A DNA stretch of 64,000 nucleotides from Methylobacterium sp. J-077 (GTDB taxonomy: Bacteria > Pseudomonadota > Alphaproteobacteria > Rhizobiales > Beijerinckiaceae), in contig NZ_JAKSYJ010000093.1 in assembly GCF_022829365.1 (NCBI RefSeq), forward strand, positions 1-64,000, given 5' to 3'. A program made the translations under genes and the position numbers. Below, piece after piece: positions 1 to 8,444 of this stretch. Numbering within the stretch: position 1 is the first letter of the stretch; each line of letters starts with the position of its first letter. The notes beneath the pieces were generated by a model. It made no database searches. It saw only the letters and a list, made by a program, of their open reading frames with translations, and was not told the DNA's origin.

Positions 1-746
1 TTGGCGGCGTTGACCACCAGGGCGCCCTGGTTGCGGTTGTTGCGGTCGAGGTTGACGTACAGGCCTTCGACCTTGAGCGTCACTGCCGAGGAGCGGAAGA
101 AGTTCAGGAACGACTCGGTGGGGAGGGCGTACTCGATGCCGCCTCCGACGGCGTAGCCGGTGCGGAAGCTGTCGTTGCCGGCGTAGCCGCCAAACGAGCG
201 GTCGGCGCTGCCCGAGCCGTAGGCGAAGCCGCCGGTGCCGTACACGAGGGTGCGGTCGAAGGCGTAGCCGAGGCGGCCGCGCACGGTGCCGAAGTAGTCG
301 AGGCTCGACAGGCCGCGCGGGTCGGTGACGTACAGGCCCGAGGCGACGGCGCCGTTGAGGAAGGCGTTGTTCCGTTTGCGGCCGAAGTCGAGATACTGGG
401 CGTCGGCCTCGATGCCGACGACCACGCCCGAGCGCGGGGTGAACTGGTAGTTGTAGCCGACCTGGGCGCCGCCGGAGAAGCCGTCCTGGCTGCGGTCGCG
501 GAAGGTGGCGGTGGTGCCGGTGGTGGCGTAGGGGGCCGGGATGCCGAAGACCGAGCTGTTGGAGCGGCTGCTGGCGTCGAAGGCGTAGCCGGCGTTGATA
601 CCGAAGTAGGCGCCGGTCCAGGTGAACACCGGCACCGGGGTGAACACCGGCGGCGGCGCGGCGCGGCGCGGCAGGTCGGCGGCGAAGGCGGAGCCGGCGA
701 GAGCGACGCCCGCGAAGGCGGTGGTGGCGCGAAGCAGGGATTTCAT
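1..746 (-). CDS. Outer membrane beta-barrel protein (Omp25/Omp31-like), 3' end outside window
   Basis: The frame is open from an ATG at 746 to the left edge, giving about 248 residues, so the C-terminus is missing. The start has AGGA seven bases upstream. Residues 1-22 form a clear signal peptide (MKSLLRATTAFAGVALAGSA then FA), followed by mature ADLPRR, the usual start of rhizobial Omp25-type porin-like proteins. The body has alternating Gly/aromatic strands such as TWTGAYFGINAGYAF, VGYNYQF, YFGTVRGRLGYAF and GYAVGGGIEYAL, as in the OMP_b-brl (opacity/Omp25) family. It should sit in the outer membrane as an 8-strand barrel. It is probably structural rather than an enzyme. The 294 bases between its start and pgeF hold its promoter region and no convincing gene. 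Confidence 0.85.
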   Translation of the reverse strand, partial: MKSLLRATTAFAGVALAGSAFAADLPRRAAPPPVFTPVPVFTWTGAYFGINAGYAFDASSRSNSSVFGIPAPYATTGTTATFRDRSQDGFSGGAQVGYNYQFTPRSGVVVGIEADAQYLDFGRKRNNAFLNGAVASGLYVTDPRGLSSLDYFGTVRGRLGYAFDRTLVYGTGGFAYGSGSADRSFGGYAGNDSFRTGYAVGGGIEYALPTESFLNFFRSSAVTLKVEGLYVNLDRNNRNQGALVVNAA

Positions 747-1040
747 TATCTGGTCCTCACTGGTGGCCCCGCACCGGCCTCATAGGACCGACACGGAACA
801 CGGATCTGGCTGTATTCCAGCGGTTCCAGGGCGCTTTGCGCTCTGCGGTATCGCCGACCGCTCATCGCGGCCCCTTATGGCAATCCGCCGTTTTTCCCCG
901 GCACCTCGTGCATCTAAACGCACCCGAATGGTCAAGGTTCGCTTACGGCCACGCTTTTTTCAGCCGCGGCCGTTTGACAAAGTGTCGCACTCTCTAGTCG
1001 ACAGGGGGCATAGATGCGGTGGCGGCCCGGTTCGCCGGGG

Positions 1041-1823
1041 TCACGGCGTCAGCGCGATGGCGGAGATCAGGCGCCCATAATCGGGTTCGCCGCGGTGGGT
1101 GGTCCGGCGATAGCTGTAGAAGCGATCCGGGTCGGCATAGGTACAGAGGTCGAGCATCGCGGCCTCGCCGATCTCCGCCTCTCCGAGACGGGCCAGGATG
1201 AAGCCCGGGAGATCGAACTGCGCGTGGCCTTCCCGGGCGCCTGGCCCGAGGAAGCGTTCCATGCCGGGGGCTTCGGCGCGGAAGCGCGCGACGAAGTCCG
1301 GGCCGACCTCGTAGGAGGCTTGGCTGATGGTTGGACCGAGCACGGCCACGATCCGCTGCCGCCGCGCGCCCAGCGCCTCCATGGCCCGCACGGTCGCGTC
1401 GATCACGCCGGTGAGTGCGCCCTTCCAGCCGGCATGGGCGGCTCCGACCACCCCGTTCTCCGGATCGGCAAACAGGATCGGCCCGCAATCGGCGGTGGCG
1501 ATGCCCAGGGCGAGGCCGGGGACCCGCGTCACCATGGCGTCGGCCTTCGGGCGGTCGGCGGCCGGGAATGGCGCCTCCACGGTGACGACCTCGGCGGAAT
1601 GAACCTGGTACAGGCTCACGAGCCGGTCCGGCGGCAGGCCGAGCTGGGCGCACATCCGCCTCCGGTTCTCGGCGACGCGCTCCGGGACGTCCTGCGAGCC
1701 GAGGCCGCCGTTGAGGGTCGCGTAGACGCCCTCCGAAACGCCGCCCGACCGGGTGAAGAAGGCGTGGCGCACGCCGGAATGCGAGGAGAGTTCCGGCGCC
1801 TCGATGTACATGCCTGCGGTCAC
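1041..1823 (-). CDS. pgeF: Peptidoglycan editing factor PgeF (YfiH/laccase-domain family)
   Basis: A 260-residue protein of the PgeF/YfiH multicopper-laccase-like family. Members remove mis-incorporated residues such as L-Ser from muropeptide precursors or act as purine-nucleoside phosphorylases; the role here is by homology. The metal/catalytic triad is visible: His75 in YQVHSAEV, Cys113 in TADCGPILF and His130 in AAHAGWKG. The frame stays open further upstream, but the GTG at 1823 has GGAGG at a good distance and gives a family-like N-terminus. An ATG at 1811 (MYIEAPELSS) is the alternative. It follows midA and lgt on the same strand, a usual alphaproteobacterial group, but a small opposite-strand gene lies between it and midA. 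Confidence 0.88.
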   Translation of the reverse strand: MTAGMYIEAPELSSHSGVRHAFFTRSGGVSEGVYATLNGGLGSQDVPERVAENRRRMCAQLGLPPDRLVSLYQVHSAEVVTVEAPFPAADRPKADAMVTRVPGLALGIATADCGPILFADPENGVVGAAHAGWKGALTGVIDATVRAMEALGARRQRIVAVLGPTISQASYEVGPDFVARFRAEAPGMERFLGPGAREGHAQFDLPGFILARLGEAEIGEAAMLDLCTYADPDRFYSYRRTTHRGEPDYGRLISAIALTP

Positions 1824-1957
1824 GGTCGCCTCCCTCGCGGTCCTGGTGTCGCGCTCGATACCGGAATGGCCGCCCCTTGACGATGTCGTGGAACCGTCAG
1901 ATTCTTGCTGCATTGCAGCATGAGTCCGGGTTCCGGCTTCTTCCGAGAAGGATCGCA

Positions 1958-2155
1958 ATGTCACGACGGACCGAGAACGACCCCCCGATCGAGACCAAGG
2001 CGCAGGAGGCCCCGGAGCACCGGAGCCCGAGCACGGCCGAGCATCCCGTCACGCGTGAGCCCGGCGACCTCGACCCCTCCAACCCGAACCCGCCGGCACC
2101 TCCCACGCCGCGGGCCCCGAGCGCTTCCGACGCGGGTTTCGGCTCGTTCGGCTGA
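1958..2155 (+). CDS. Small proline-rich disordered protein, unknown function
   Basis: A 65-residue ORF starting at ATG 1958 with AAGGA six bases upstream. The product is rich in Pro, Glu, Ser, Thr and Ala (for example PSNPNPPAPPTPRAPSA), has no hydrophobic segment, and is predicted by eye to be fully disordered. It ends GFGSFG. It lies on the plus strand between midA and pgeF, which are both on the minus strand. I do not recognise a family. The good ribosome-binding site and the clean gap around it favour a real gene, though its composition would also suit a chance ORF in high-GC DNA. Confidence 0.5.
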   Translation: MSRRTENDPPIETKAQEAPEHRSPSTAEHPVTREPGDLDPSNPNPPAPPTPRAPSASDAGFGSFG

Positions 2156-2188
2156 CACCATCCCGAGCCGACGTCCGGAGACCAAGCC

Positions 2189-3259
2189 TCAGGCTTCGGG
2201 AAATCCGGGCAGTGGCCCGAGAGCCGGGCCGCTCACGGCCAGGACCTTGAACAGACTGCCCATGCCGCCTCGGCTCGCATCCGTGAGCCGATGGACGGCC
2301 GAATCGATCGCCGCGGCCTGAGCAGCCGTGGCGCGGGTCTTGAGCCGCTCGGCCCGCGCGTTCAGGCCCAGGGCGAGCAGGAAGTCCCGCTGCGCCTCCG
2401 GCCCCTGGACCACCGCACCCTCCGCCTGTGCGGCCTTCGCGAGGGCCGCGAAATCGACGTGATGCGTGAGATCCGCCGCGCCCGGCGCTGCCAGCGGGTC
2501 GGCGAAGCGATGCCCCGACAGGGCCTGAAGCGTATCGCCGAAGCCCGGCCGGACATGGCCGTAATCGATCGCCAGCAGGGCGCCGCCGGCTTCGCGCAGG
2601 CGCCTTGCGAGCTGCCGCATCAGCGCCAGGCCAACGCCCGGCACGCTCAGCAGGGCACCCTCCGGGCCGTCGGCGTCGAGCCCCGGTGTCGCGTCCGGGG
2701 CGAGCCCGAAGACGAGATCGCCCTCGGGGCCGAGCCCGACTTGGCGCTCGTGCCAGCCGGTGGCACGGCGCTCGAATTGGCGCACCGGCAGACAGTCGAA
2801 GAATTCGTTGGCCAGAACGATCGCCGGGCCTTCGGGCAGGGTCTCGAGTCCGGCATGCCAGGTCGCGCCGGTCCCGGTGAGGGCTCGCTCCTGCGCGGCC
2901 CGCAGCACCGGGCTGGTCTCGACGAGATGCGGCCGCACCTCGGCGCCCGGGACCGCCGCCCGCAAAGCACGCAGGGCGTCCTCCATCAGCGTGCCGCGGC
3001 CGGGGCCGAGCTCCACCAGGACCAGAGGGTCCGGCTGGCCAATCCGGCCGTGAACGTAGGCCGTCCAGGCGCCGATCAGCTCGCCGAACATCTGGCTGAT
3101 CTCGGGGGCCGTGGTGAAGTCGCCCTGCGCCCCGAGCGGATCGCGGGTGCGGTAATAGCCGTGGACTGGGTGACCGAGGCAGAGGGCCATGTAGCGGTCG
3201 ATGCCGATCGGCCCGCCGTGGCGAATCAAAGCCGCGATCTCGGCCCCGAGCGGCGTCAC
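2189..3259 (-). CDS. Class I SAM-dependent methyltransferase, MidA/NDUFAF7 family
   Basis: A 356-residue protein of the SAM-dependent MidA family (DUF185; mitochondrial NDUFAF7, an arginine methyltransferase for complex I assembly). The glycine-rich SAM loop VELGPGRGTLMED is at about residues 82-94, followed by LVETSPVLR. The N-terminal PIGIDRYMALCLGHPVHGYY and the segment GDFTTAPEISQMFGE are characteristic of the family. The GTG start at 3259 overlaps the lgt stop by four bases (GTGA), indicating translational coupling. Its bacterial substrate is not established, and complex I is only suggested by the mitochondrial homologue. Confidence 0.88.
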   Translation of the reverse strand: MTPLGAEIAALIRHGGPIGIDRYMALCLGHPVHGYYRTRDPLGAQGDFTTAPEISQMFGELIGAWTAYVHGRIGQPDPLVLVELGPGRGTLMEDALRALRAAVPGAEVRPHLVETSPVLRAAQERALTGTGATWHAGLETLPEGPAIVLANEFFDCLPVRQFERRATGWHERQVGLGPEGDLVFGLAPDATPGLDADGPEGALLSVPGVGLALMRQLARRLREAGGALLAIDYGHVRPGFGDTLQALSGHRFADPLAAPGAADLTHHVDFAALAKAAQAEGAVVQGPEAQRDFLLALGLNARAERLKTRATAAQAAAIDSAVHRLTDASRGGMGSLFKVLAVSGPALGPLPGFPEA

Positions 3260-4161
3260 GCCTTCGCGGGCGCCTCGCGCGCCGCCTCCCCCGGAGCTGC
3301 CGCGGCGATCGGATTGCGGGGGCGGGTCCGGCCGGTCGCCGCCAGGACGATGTAGGTGAGACCGACGATCATCATCGGCACGCAGAGCAGCATGCCCATG
3401 GTCACGCCGCCCCCCATCGGCCCGAGATGGTCGCCGAACAAGAAGCCGAGCTGCCGGTCCGGCTCGCGGAAAAACTCGCAAAACGTCCGGGCCAGGGCAT
3501 AGCCGAAGACGAAAATGCCGCCGAGCAGGCCGGGCTTGCGGAAGCCAAAGCGGCGCACGCTCAGCGCCATAACGACGAACAGCAGCAGGCCCTCGGTGGC
3601 CGCCTCGTAAAGCTGGCTCGGATGGCGCGGCAGCGGCCCGCCCGTCGGGAACACGATCGCGTAGGGGAAGTCTGGCGCTACCCGGCCCCAGAGCTCACCG
3701 TTCACGAAATTCGCGATCCGCCCGAAGAACAGGCCGATCGGCACGACCACGGCGCCGATGTCGAGGAGCGTGTACCCGTTGAGCTTCTTGGCCCGGGCGA
3801 ACAGCAGGAAGGCCAGGATCGCGCCCAGGAATCCGCCGTGGAACGACATGCCGCCGTTGCGGATCGCGAGGATTTCCATCGGGTCGGCGATGTACATCGG
3901 CAGATTGTAGAACAGCACGTAGCCGATCCGCCCGCCCAGGACGACGCCGAGCGCGACCCAAACGACGAGGTCGTCGATGTCGACCACCTGCGGGCGCTTG
4001 ACCACGCCCCACAGGCTGTCGGCCATGACGAGGCGGCGCGCGTAGTACCACCCGCCGATCAAGCCGGCGATGTAGGCGAGGGCGTACCATTTGATCGTGA
4101 TCGGCCCAATCGCGAGCGCCACCGGATCGATGGCCGGAAAGGGCAGGGCGAGGAGCGGCAT
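3256..4161 (-). CDS. lgt: Prolipoprotein diacylglyceryl transferase
   Basis: Lgt moves the diacylglyceryl group of phosphatidylglycerol to the lipobox cysteine of prolipoproteins in the inner membrane, the first step of lipoprotein maturation. The 301-residue product is polytopic and carries the Lgt signature GRIANFVNGELWGR at 147-160 and the conserved SFHGG (His108). The C-terminus is Ala/Pro rich (GEAAREAPAKA). ATG 4161 gives the normal family length. It heads an overlapping pair with midA. The 83 bases to the next gene upstream contain no other feature I can support. Confidence 0.97.
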   Translation of the reverse strand: MPLLALPFPAIDPVALAIGPITIKWYALAYIAGLIGGWYYARRLVMADSLWGVVKRPQVVDIDDLVVWVALGVVLGGRIGYVLFYNLPMYIADPMEILAIRNGGMSFHGGFLGAILAFLLFARAKKLNGYTLLDIGAVVVPIGLFFGRIANFVNGELWGRVAPDFPYAIVFPTGGPLPRHPSQLYEAATEGLLLFVVMALSVRRFGFRKPGLLGGIFVFGYALARTFCEFFREPDRQLGFLFGDHLGPMGGGVTMGMLLCVPMMIVGLTYIVLAATGRTRPRNPIAAAAPGEAAREAPAKA

Positions 4162-4244
4162 CGGTCTGACCTCCGGGGCGGCCGGATTGGACGCGGGAGG
4201 GGCGGCGCGTCAAGTGCGCGGCGTGCACCATCCGTCCAGAGACG

Positions 4245-5147
4245 TCAGACGCTCAGGAACAGGAACCCATGCCCGTCCGGCCCAGCACAATAGACCGCTG
4301 ATCCGTCGTCGGACGTGCGCGGCGCGAACCCCGCGGCGCGCAGCGCATGGAGAAGACCTGCGAGATCGTCGACTGCGAAGACGAAGCGGGTCGCGGTGCG
4401 GTCGGCCGGGCCGACTGGAGAAAGGAGCGCTTTCCGGCCGGACGGCCGCCGATAATGCAGCAGCTCGACATGCGGGGCGGGCGCGGGCGGTTCGAGGGCG
4501 AGCACGTCGACGTCCGGATCGTCGAGGCCGTCGAGTCGCGCCTGTTCGGGACCCTGGTTCAGCCCGGTCTGCGCGACCGTGAGGCCGAGGGGGCCGGTGA
4601 GGAATGCCAGGGCCGCGCCGAGATCGGTGACGGTGATCGCCGAATGGTCGATGCCGAGAAACAGGCCCGGCGCGTCGCGCCAGCGCTCGGCCGGCGGCCC
4701 GTCGGGAAAGGCAATCAGCTCCAGCGGGTGACCGTCGGGGTCCCGAAATTTGAAGGCGGTGACGCCCCCCGAGGAGGCCGGCAGGACCTGCGCACCGCCG
4801 CGGCTGATCGGCGTCGGCCCGAGCCGGGCGAGCCGCGCCATCGCGGCCTCCATGTCGCGCACCGGGATCGCGAGGTGCTGGAAGAACGGATCGGTCGCCG
4901 CCGGATCGGGGGGATAGGGCGCGCCGGGTGGATCGACGGACAGGACAGTCACGATCTGACCGCCGAGTCGCAGGCGCAGCTGCATCGCCTGCCGCCCCGC
5001 GATTCCCATCGCCTCAACTTCTGCGTCCGGCACCGGCTCTGGCGGGGCGACGCGCTCGAAATTGAGCCCGTCCCGATAGAAAGCCTCCGTCACCGCGATG
5101 TCCGCGACCGTGCGGCTGAAACCGGCGATGGCCCGTACGCCGCTCAC
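4245..5147 (-). CDS. VOC family protein with two glyoxalase/extradiol-dioxygenase-like domains
   Basis: A 300-residue protein with two vicinal-oxygen-chelate (VOC) domains. The first spans roughly residues 1-140 (FSRTVADIAVTEAFYRDGL ... DPFFQHLAIPV ... FKFRDPDGHPLELI). The second spans about 160-300 (GIDHSAITVTDLGAALAFL ... AVYCAGPDGHGFLFLSV). The His and acidic metal-ligand positions of the fold are partly present, so it could be a lyase, a dioxygenase or a binding protein; the substrate is unknown. The GTG start overlaps the stop of the SMP-30 gene (GTGA). The same frame stays open far upstream, but that part is only the shadow of the SMP-30 gene. Operon context (cupin, SMP-30, VOC) suggests small-molecule catabolism. 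Confidence 0.82.
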   Translation of the reverse strand: MSGVRAIAGFSRTVADIAVTEAFYRDGLNFERVAPPEPVPDAEVEAMGIAGRQAMQLRLRLGGQIVTVLSVDPPGAPYPPDPAATDPFFQHLAIPVRDMEAAMARLARLGPTPISRGGAQVLPASSGGVTAFKFRDPDGHPLELIAFPDGPPAERWRDAPGLFLGIDHSAITVTDLGAALAFLTGPLGLTVAQTGLNQGPEQARLDGLDDPDVDVLALEPPAPAPHVELLHYRRPSGRKALLSPVGPADRTATRFVFAVDDLAGLLHALRAAGFAPRTSDDGSAVYCAGPDGHGFLFLSV

Positions 5148-6046
5148 AGCAGCCGCGCCCCGCGAACGTTGACGTAGATCGCGTAGAGGGTGTGCGAGGC
5201 GCACAGGAACAGGCGGCTGTCGTTGCGGCCGCCGAAGGCGAGGTTCGCCACCGTCGCCGGCACCAGGATCTTTCCCAAAAGTTCGCCGCCGGGGTCTAGG
5301 CAGTGCACGCCGTCGCCGGCGCTCGACCAGAGATTGCCGTGCTCGTCGCAGCGGATCCCGTCGGCATTGCCCGGGGCGATCGTGCAGAACACCTGTCCCC
5401 CGGACAGGTCGCCGTCCTCGCCCACGTCGAACACGCGCACATGCTGCAATGGATCGATAGCGAATTGCAGCCCGGTCTCGACGACGTAGAGTTTTCGTTC
5501 GTCGGGGGAAAAGCACAGGCCGTTCGGGCCCTGGAAATCGTCCGCGACCACGCGCAGCGAGCCGTCGCGGGGGTCGAACCGATAGAGCGCCGCGGGCAGC
5601 TCGGAGTCCTGCTTGCCGCCCTCGTAGTCGGTCTGGATGCCGTAGGGCGGGTCCGAGAACCAGATCGTGCCGTCGGACTTGCAGACGATGTCGTTGGGCG
5701 AGTTCAGCCGGCGGCCCTGGTAGCGCTCGACCAAGCTGGTGATGCGGCCGTCGAGTTCGGTCCGGTGGATGCGCCGGCCGCGATGCGAGCAGGAGAGCAG
5801 CCGCCCCTGGCGGTCCCGGGCGTGGCCGTTCTCGAAGTCGCTGGCCTCGCGGTAGACGCTCAGCCCGCCCTGGTCCGTCCAGCGCATCACCCGGTTGTTC
5901 GGCAGGTCCGAGAACAGCAACGCGTTGCGGTCGCCGAACCAGACCGGGCCTTCGGTCCAGCGGAAGCCGTCGGCGAGCTTCTCCAGGGGTGCGTTCGGCA
6001 GGACACACCCCTTGAAGCGCGGCTGCGTCAGCTCGATACCGTCCAT
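5144..6046 (-). CDS. SMP-30/gluconolactonase/LRE family protein
   Basis: A 300-residue six-bladed beta-propeller of the SMP-30/gluconolactonase family, Ca2+/Zn2+-dependent lactonases that hydrolyse sugar lactones. Family motifs are clear: FRWTEGPVWFGDR near residue 32 (metal-binding Glu), LNSPNDIVCKSDGTIWFSDP in the middle, GPNGLCFSPDE (metal-binding Asp region), and GNADGIRCDEHGNLW. No signal peptide is seen, so it is probably cytoplasmic. It lies 11 bases downstream of the cupin gene and overlaps the VOC gene by four bases, forming a three-gene operon. The exact lactone cannot be read from the sequence. Confidence 0.88.
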   Translation of the reverse strand: MDGIELTQPRFKGCVLPNAPLEKLADGFRWTEGPVWFGDRNALLFSDLPNNRVMRWTDQGGLSVYREASDFENGHARDRQGRLLSCSHRGRRIHRTELDGRITSLVERYQGRRLNSPNDIVCKSDGTIWFSDPPYGIQTDYEGGKQDSELPAALYRFDPRDGSLRVVADDFQGPNGLCFSPDERKLYVVETGLQFAIDPLQHVRVFDVGEDGDLSGGQVFCTIAPGNADGIRCDEHGNLWSSAGDGVHCLDPGGELLGKILVPATVANLAFGGRNDSRLFLCASHTLYAIYVNVRGARLL

Positions 6047-6057
6047 GCCGCGGCCTC

Positions 6058-6507
6058 CTACTTGAAGCGGCCGGGCTGGTTCACGGTCGGCTCGACCTCA
6101 AGCCCCGTCACGATCATGGTGCAGGGCTCGTCGCCCACGGTGCCGGAGAGGTGACCCTTCTTGCCGTCACGCGCCCTGGTGTTCTGGTCCTCGCCCATCA
6201 TCAGCTCGCCCGGGCCCATCTCGACCCGGTGGCCGTCCATGGTCTCCACGAACCAGCGACCCGAGAGGATCGCGATCCATTGCGGCCGCGGGTTCTCGTG
6301 CCACTCGCCGACCCAGCCGACCGGAAGGACCGTGAAGGTCACCACCGAGGGCGCCGGATCCATCTTGTCGTTCCATTGCGGCGCGGTCTCGGGGTTGATC
6401 CCCTCGAACTTGAAGCGCGCGATGGAAAAGAGTTCCTGGCGGCTCACCCCCTCCGCGTCGGTATAGACGTGCCAGTACGGCATCTTCGGAGGGGTCGGCT
6501 CGCTCAT
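6058..6507 (-). CDS. Cupin-domain protein
   Basis: A 149-residue single-domain cupin. Segments fitting the two cupin motifs are seen: GEWHENPRPQWIAILSGRWFVE (motif 1 region, His and Glu) and MGPGELMMGEDQNTRA followed by GKKGHLSG (motif 2 region). ATG 6507 has AGGAT about five bases upstream; the longer frame is rejected for lack of a ribosome-binding site. As the first gene of the cupin/SMP-30/VOC operon it may act on, or sense, the same compound. Enzyme class and ligand are unknown. The 93 bases to dnaB include no second gene. Confidence 0.75.
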   Translation of the reverse strand: MSEPTPPKMPYWHVYTDAEGVSRQELFSIARFKFEGINPETAPQWNDKMDPAPSVVTFTVLPVGWVGEWHENPRPQWIAILSGRWFVETMDGHRVEMGPGELMMGEDQNTRARDGKKGHLSGTVGDEPCTMIVTGLEVEPTVNQPGRFK

Positions 6508-6600
6508 CGTCGATCCTGCGCGGCGGAAAAATCGTCTCCCGCACAACGGCCGGGTCCGGCGATGGTTCGCGGCGGCGATGGGCCGCCGCAACAAGCGCGA

Positions 6601-8088
6601 TCACATCTGCTCGGGCAGCCGGTCGCTCTGCGCCAGGTTCGAGAACCGGGTGATGTTGGCGTCGAACTGCAACTCCACCGTGCCGGTGGGTCCGTGGCGC
6701 TGCTTGCCGAGGATCACCTCGGCCTTGCCGTGCACGCGGTTCATCTCCGCCTCCCAGGCGAAGAACTCTTCCGTACCCTCGCGGGGCTTCTTGTTGTTGA
6801 CGTAGTACTCCTCGCGGAACACGAACATCACCACGTCGGCGTCCTGCTCGATCGAGCCGGATTCACGCAGATCCGAGAGCTGCGGGCGTTTGTCATCGCG
6901 GTTCTCGACCTGACGCGAGAGTTGCGACAGCCCGATGATCGGCACCGCCAGTTCCTTGGCCAGCGCCTTCATGCCGGTTGTGATCTCGGTCATCTCCTGC
7001 ACGCGGTTGTCGCTGCGCTTGCCGGAGCCGGAGAGCAGCTGCAGGTAGTCGACGATCAGCACGTCCAGGCCCTTCTGGCGCTTCAGGCGCCGGGCTCGGG
7101 CGGCGAGCTGGGCGATCGAGATGCCGCCGGTCTGGTCGATGTAGAACGGGATCGTCTGCATATCCCGGGCGGCGTCGGTGATCTTGTAGAAATCCTCCGG
7201 CCGGATGTCGCCGCGGCGGATCTTGTACGAGGGCACGCCCGATTGCTCGGCGATGATGCGGGTGGCGAGCTGCTCGGCCGACATTTCGAGGGAGAAGAAC
7301 CCGACGATGCCGCCGTTGACGGTCTGCATCGTGCCGTCGGCGGCCTTCTCGCCGCGATACGCCTTGGCGATATTGAAGGCGATGTTGGTCACCAGCGAGG
7401 TCTTGCCCATGGCCGGGCGGCCCGCGAGGATGATCAAGTCGGAGGGCTGCAGGCCGCCCATCTTGGCGTCGAGGTCGGACAGGCCGGTGGCGATGCCCGA
7501 GAGCTTGCCGTCGCGCTGGTAGGCCTTGGCGGCCATGTCCACGGCGGCGGTCAGCGCGTCGGAGAATTTCTGGAAGCCGCCGTCGTATTTCCCGGCCTCG
7601 GCGAGCTCGTAGAGCCGGCGCTCGGTCTCCTCGATCTGGTCGCGGGGCGCCTGCTCGACCGGCGCCTCGTAGGCGCCGTTCACCAGGTCCTCACCGATGG
7701 TGATCAGGCGGCGGCGGATCGCGAGGTCGTAGATCGTCCGGCCGTAGGCGCCGGCATTGATCACGGTCGTCGCGTCGGCCGCCAGTCGGGCGAGGTACTG
7801 CATCACCGTCTGGCCGCCGAAATCGGCATCGCCCAGATAGGTCTTCATGGTGATGGGCGTCGCGAGCTTGCCGGCCCGGATCAGGGACGCCGCCACCGAG
7901 AAGATCTGCTGGTGGGCATCTTCCATGAAGTGCTCGGCCAGGAGGAAGTCCGACACCCGGTAATAGGCGTCGTTGTTCACCAGGATCGCGCCGAGCAGCG
8001 CCTGTTCCGCATCGATGTTGTGCGGGGCGACGCGGTACTCGGCTTGAACGGCTTCCAGCTTGGCCGTGAGCGCATTGGGCAGGGCCAT
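6601..8088 (-). CDS. dnaB: Replicative DNA helicase DnaB
   Basis: The 495-residue hexameric 5'-3' helicase of the replication fork. The N-terminal domain (HNIDAEQALLGAILVNNDAY, residues 23-43) binds primase. The RecA-like C-terminal domain has Walker A GRPAMGKTS at 223-231, SLEMSAEQLATR near 265, the Walker B strand DVLIVDYLQLLSG from 341, and the arginine-finger region LSQLSRQVENRDDKRPQLSDLR. It ends with KQRHGPTGTVELQFD, typical of DnaB. I start at ATG 8088, giving MALPNALTAK; the open frame continues upstream without family similarity. It lies downstream of the rplI operon but is separated by 356 bases. Confidence 0.97.
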   Translation of the reverse strand: MALPNALTAKLEAVQAEYRVAPHNIDAEQALLGAILVNNDAYYRVSDFLLAEHFMEDAHQQIFSVAASLIRAGKLATPITMKTYLGDADFGGQTVMQYLARLAADATTVINAGAYGRTIYDLAIRRRLITIGEDLVNGAYEAPVEQAPRDQIEETERRLYELAEAGKYDGGFQKFSDALTAAVDMAAKAYQRDGKLSGIATGLSDLDAKMGGLQPSDLIILAGRPAMGKTSLVTNIAFNIAKAYRGEKAADGTMQTVNGGIVGFFSLEMSAEQLATRIIAEQSGVPSYKIRRGDIRPEDFYKITDAARDMQTIPFYIDQTGGISIAQLAARARRLKRQKGLDVLIVDYLQLLSGSGKRSDNRVQEMTEITTGMKALAKELAVPIIGLSQLSRQVENRDDKRPQLSDLRESGSIEQDADVVMFVFREEYYVNNKKPREGTEEFFAWEAEMNRVHGKAEVILGKQRHGPTGTVELQFDANITRFSNLAQSDRLPEQM

Positions 8089-8444
8089 CGGCAGACGACT
8101 CCGAATCAGGCGCCAGGACGGGCGCACCAGGATCACACCGCGCGACCTTGGCCACGGTAAGGTTACCGAAGCCTGGAGCCTCGTCCGTATCCCAGAGTGG
8201 GGAACCACCCTTCGGGACGACGCTCCAGTCGACGGCGGGATTCATCCGGACCTCGGCCCGGACGAACGAACGCCCGCCGACTCTCGCGAGGGGCGGGCGT
8301 CCATGCTGGAACAAAACTGGAACGTGTCAAGTCTCGGAGGCTATGATCCCCAATCTTCACCGGTATACACGGAGCTGGCCTGCGCCATCCCGCGAGCGCC
8401 GCGGGGCCCTCACGGAAAGGCGCAGGCCGAGTCTCTAAAGAGAA
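8089..8444. other. Intergenic region between rplI and dnaB
   Basis: These 356 bases contain no ORF with a family signature or a good ribosome-binding site. They should hold the rplI operon terminator (the hairpin near 8270-8300) and the promoter of dnaB. I could not identify a confident promoter. Confidence 0.5.
8270..8300 (-). terminator. Hairpin downstream of rplI
   Basis: On the minus strand ACGCCCGCC (8300-8292) pairs with GGCGGGCGT (8278-8270), a nine-base perfect stem around a 13-base loop. It is followed by TCGTTCGTC, only weakly T-rich. It lies about 145 bases after the rplI stop and before dnaB, as expected for the end of the rpsF-rplI transcript. Confidence 0.45.

Noticed and set aside
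622-1080. Plus-strand ORF of about 150 codons
   Set aside because: It overlaps the start of the outer-membrane protein gene antisense and has no ribosome-binding site or family motif.
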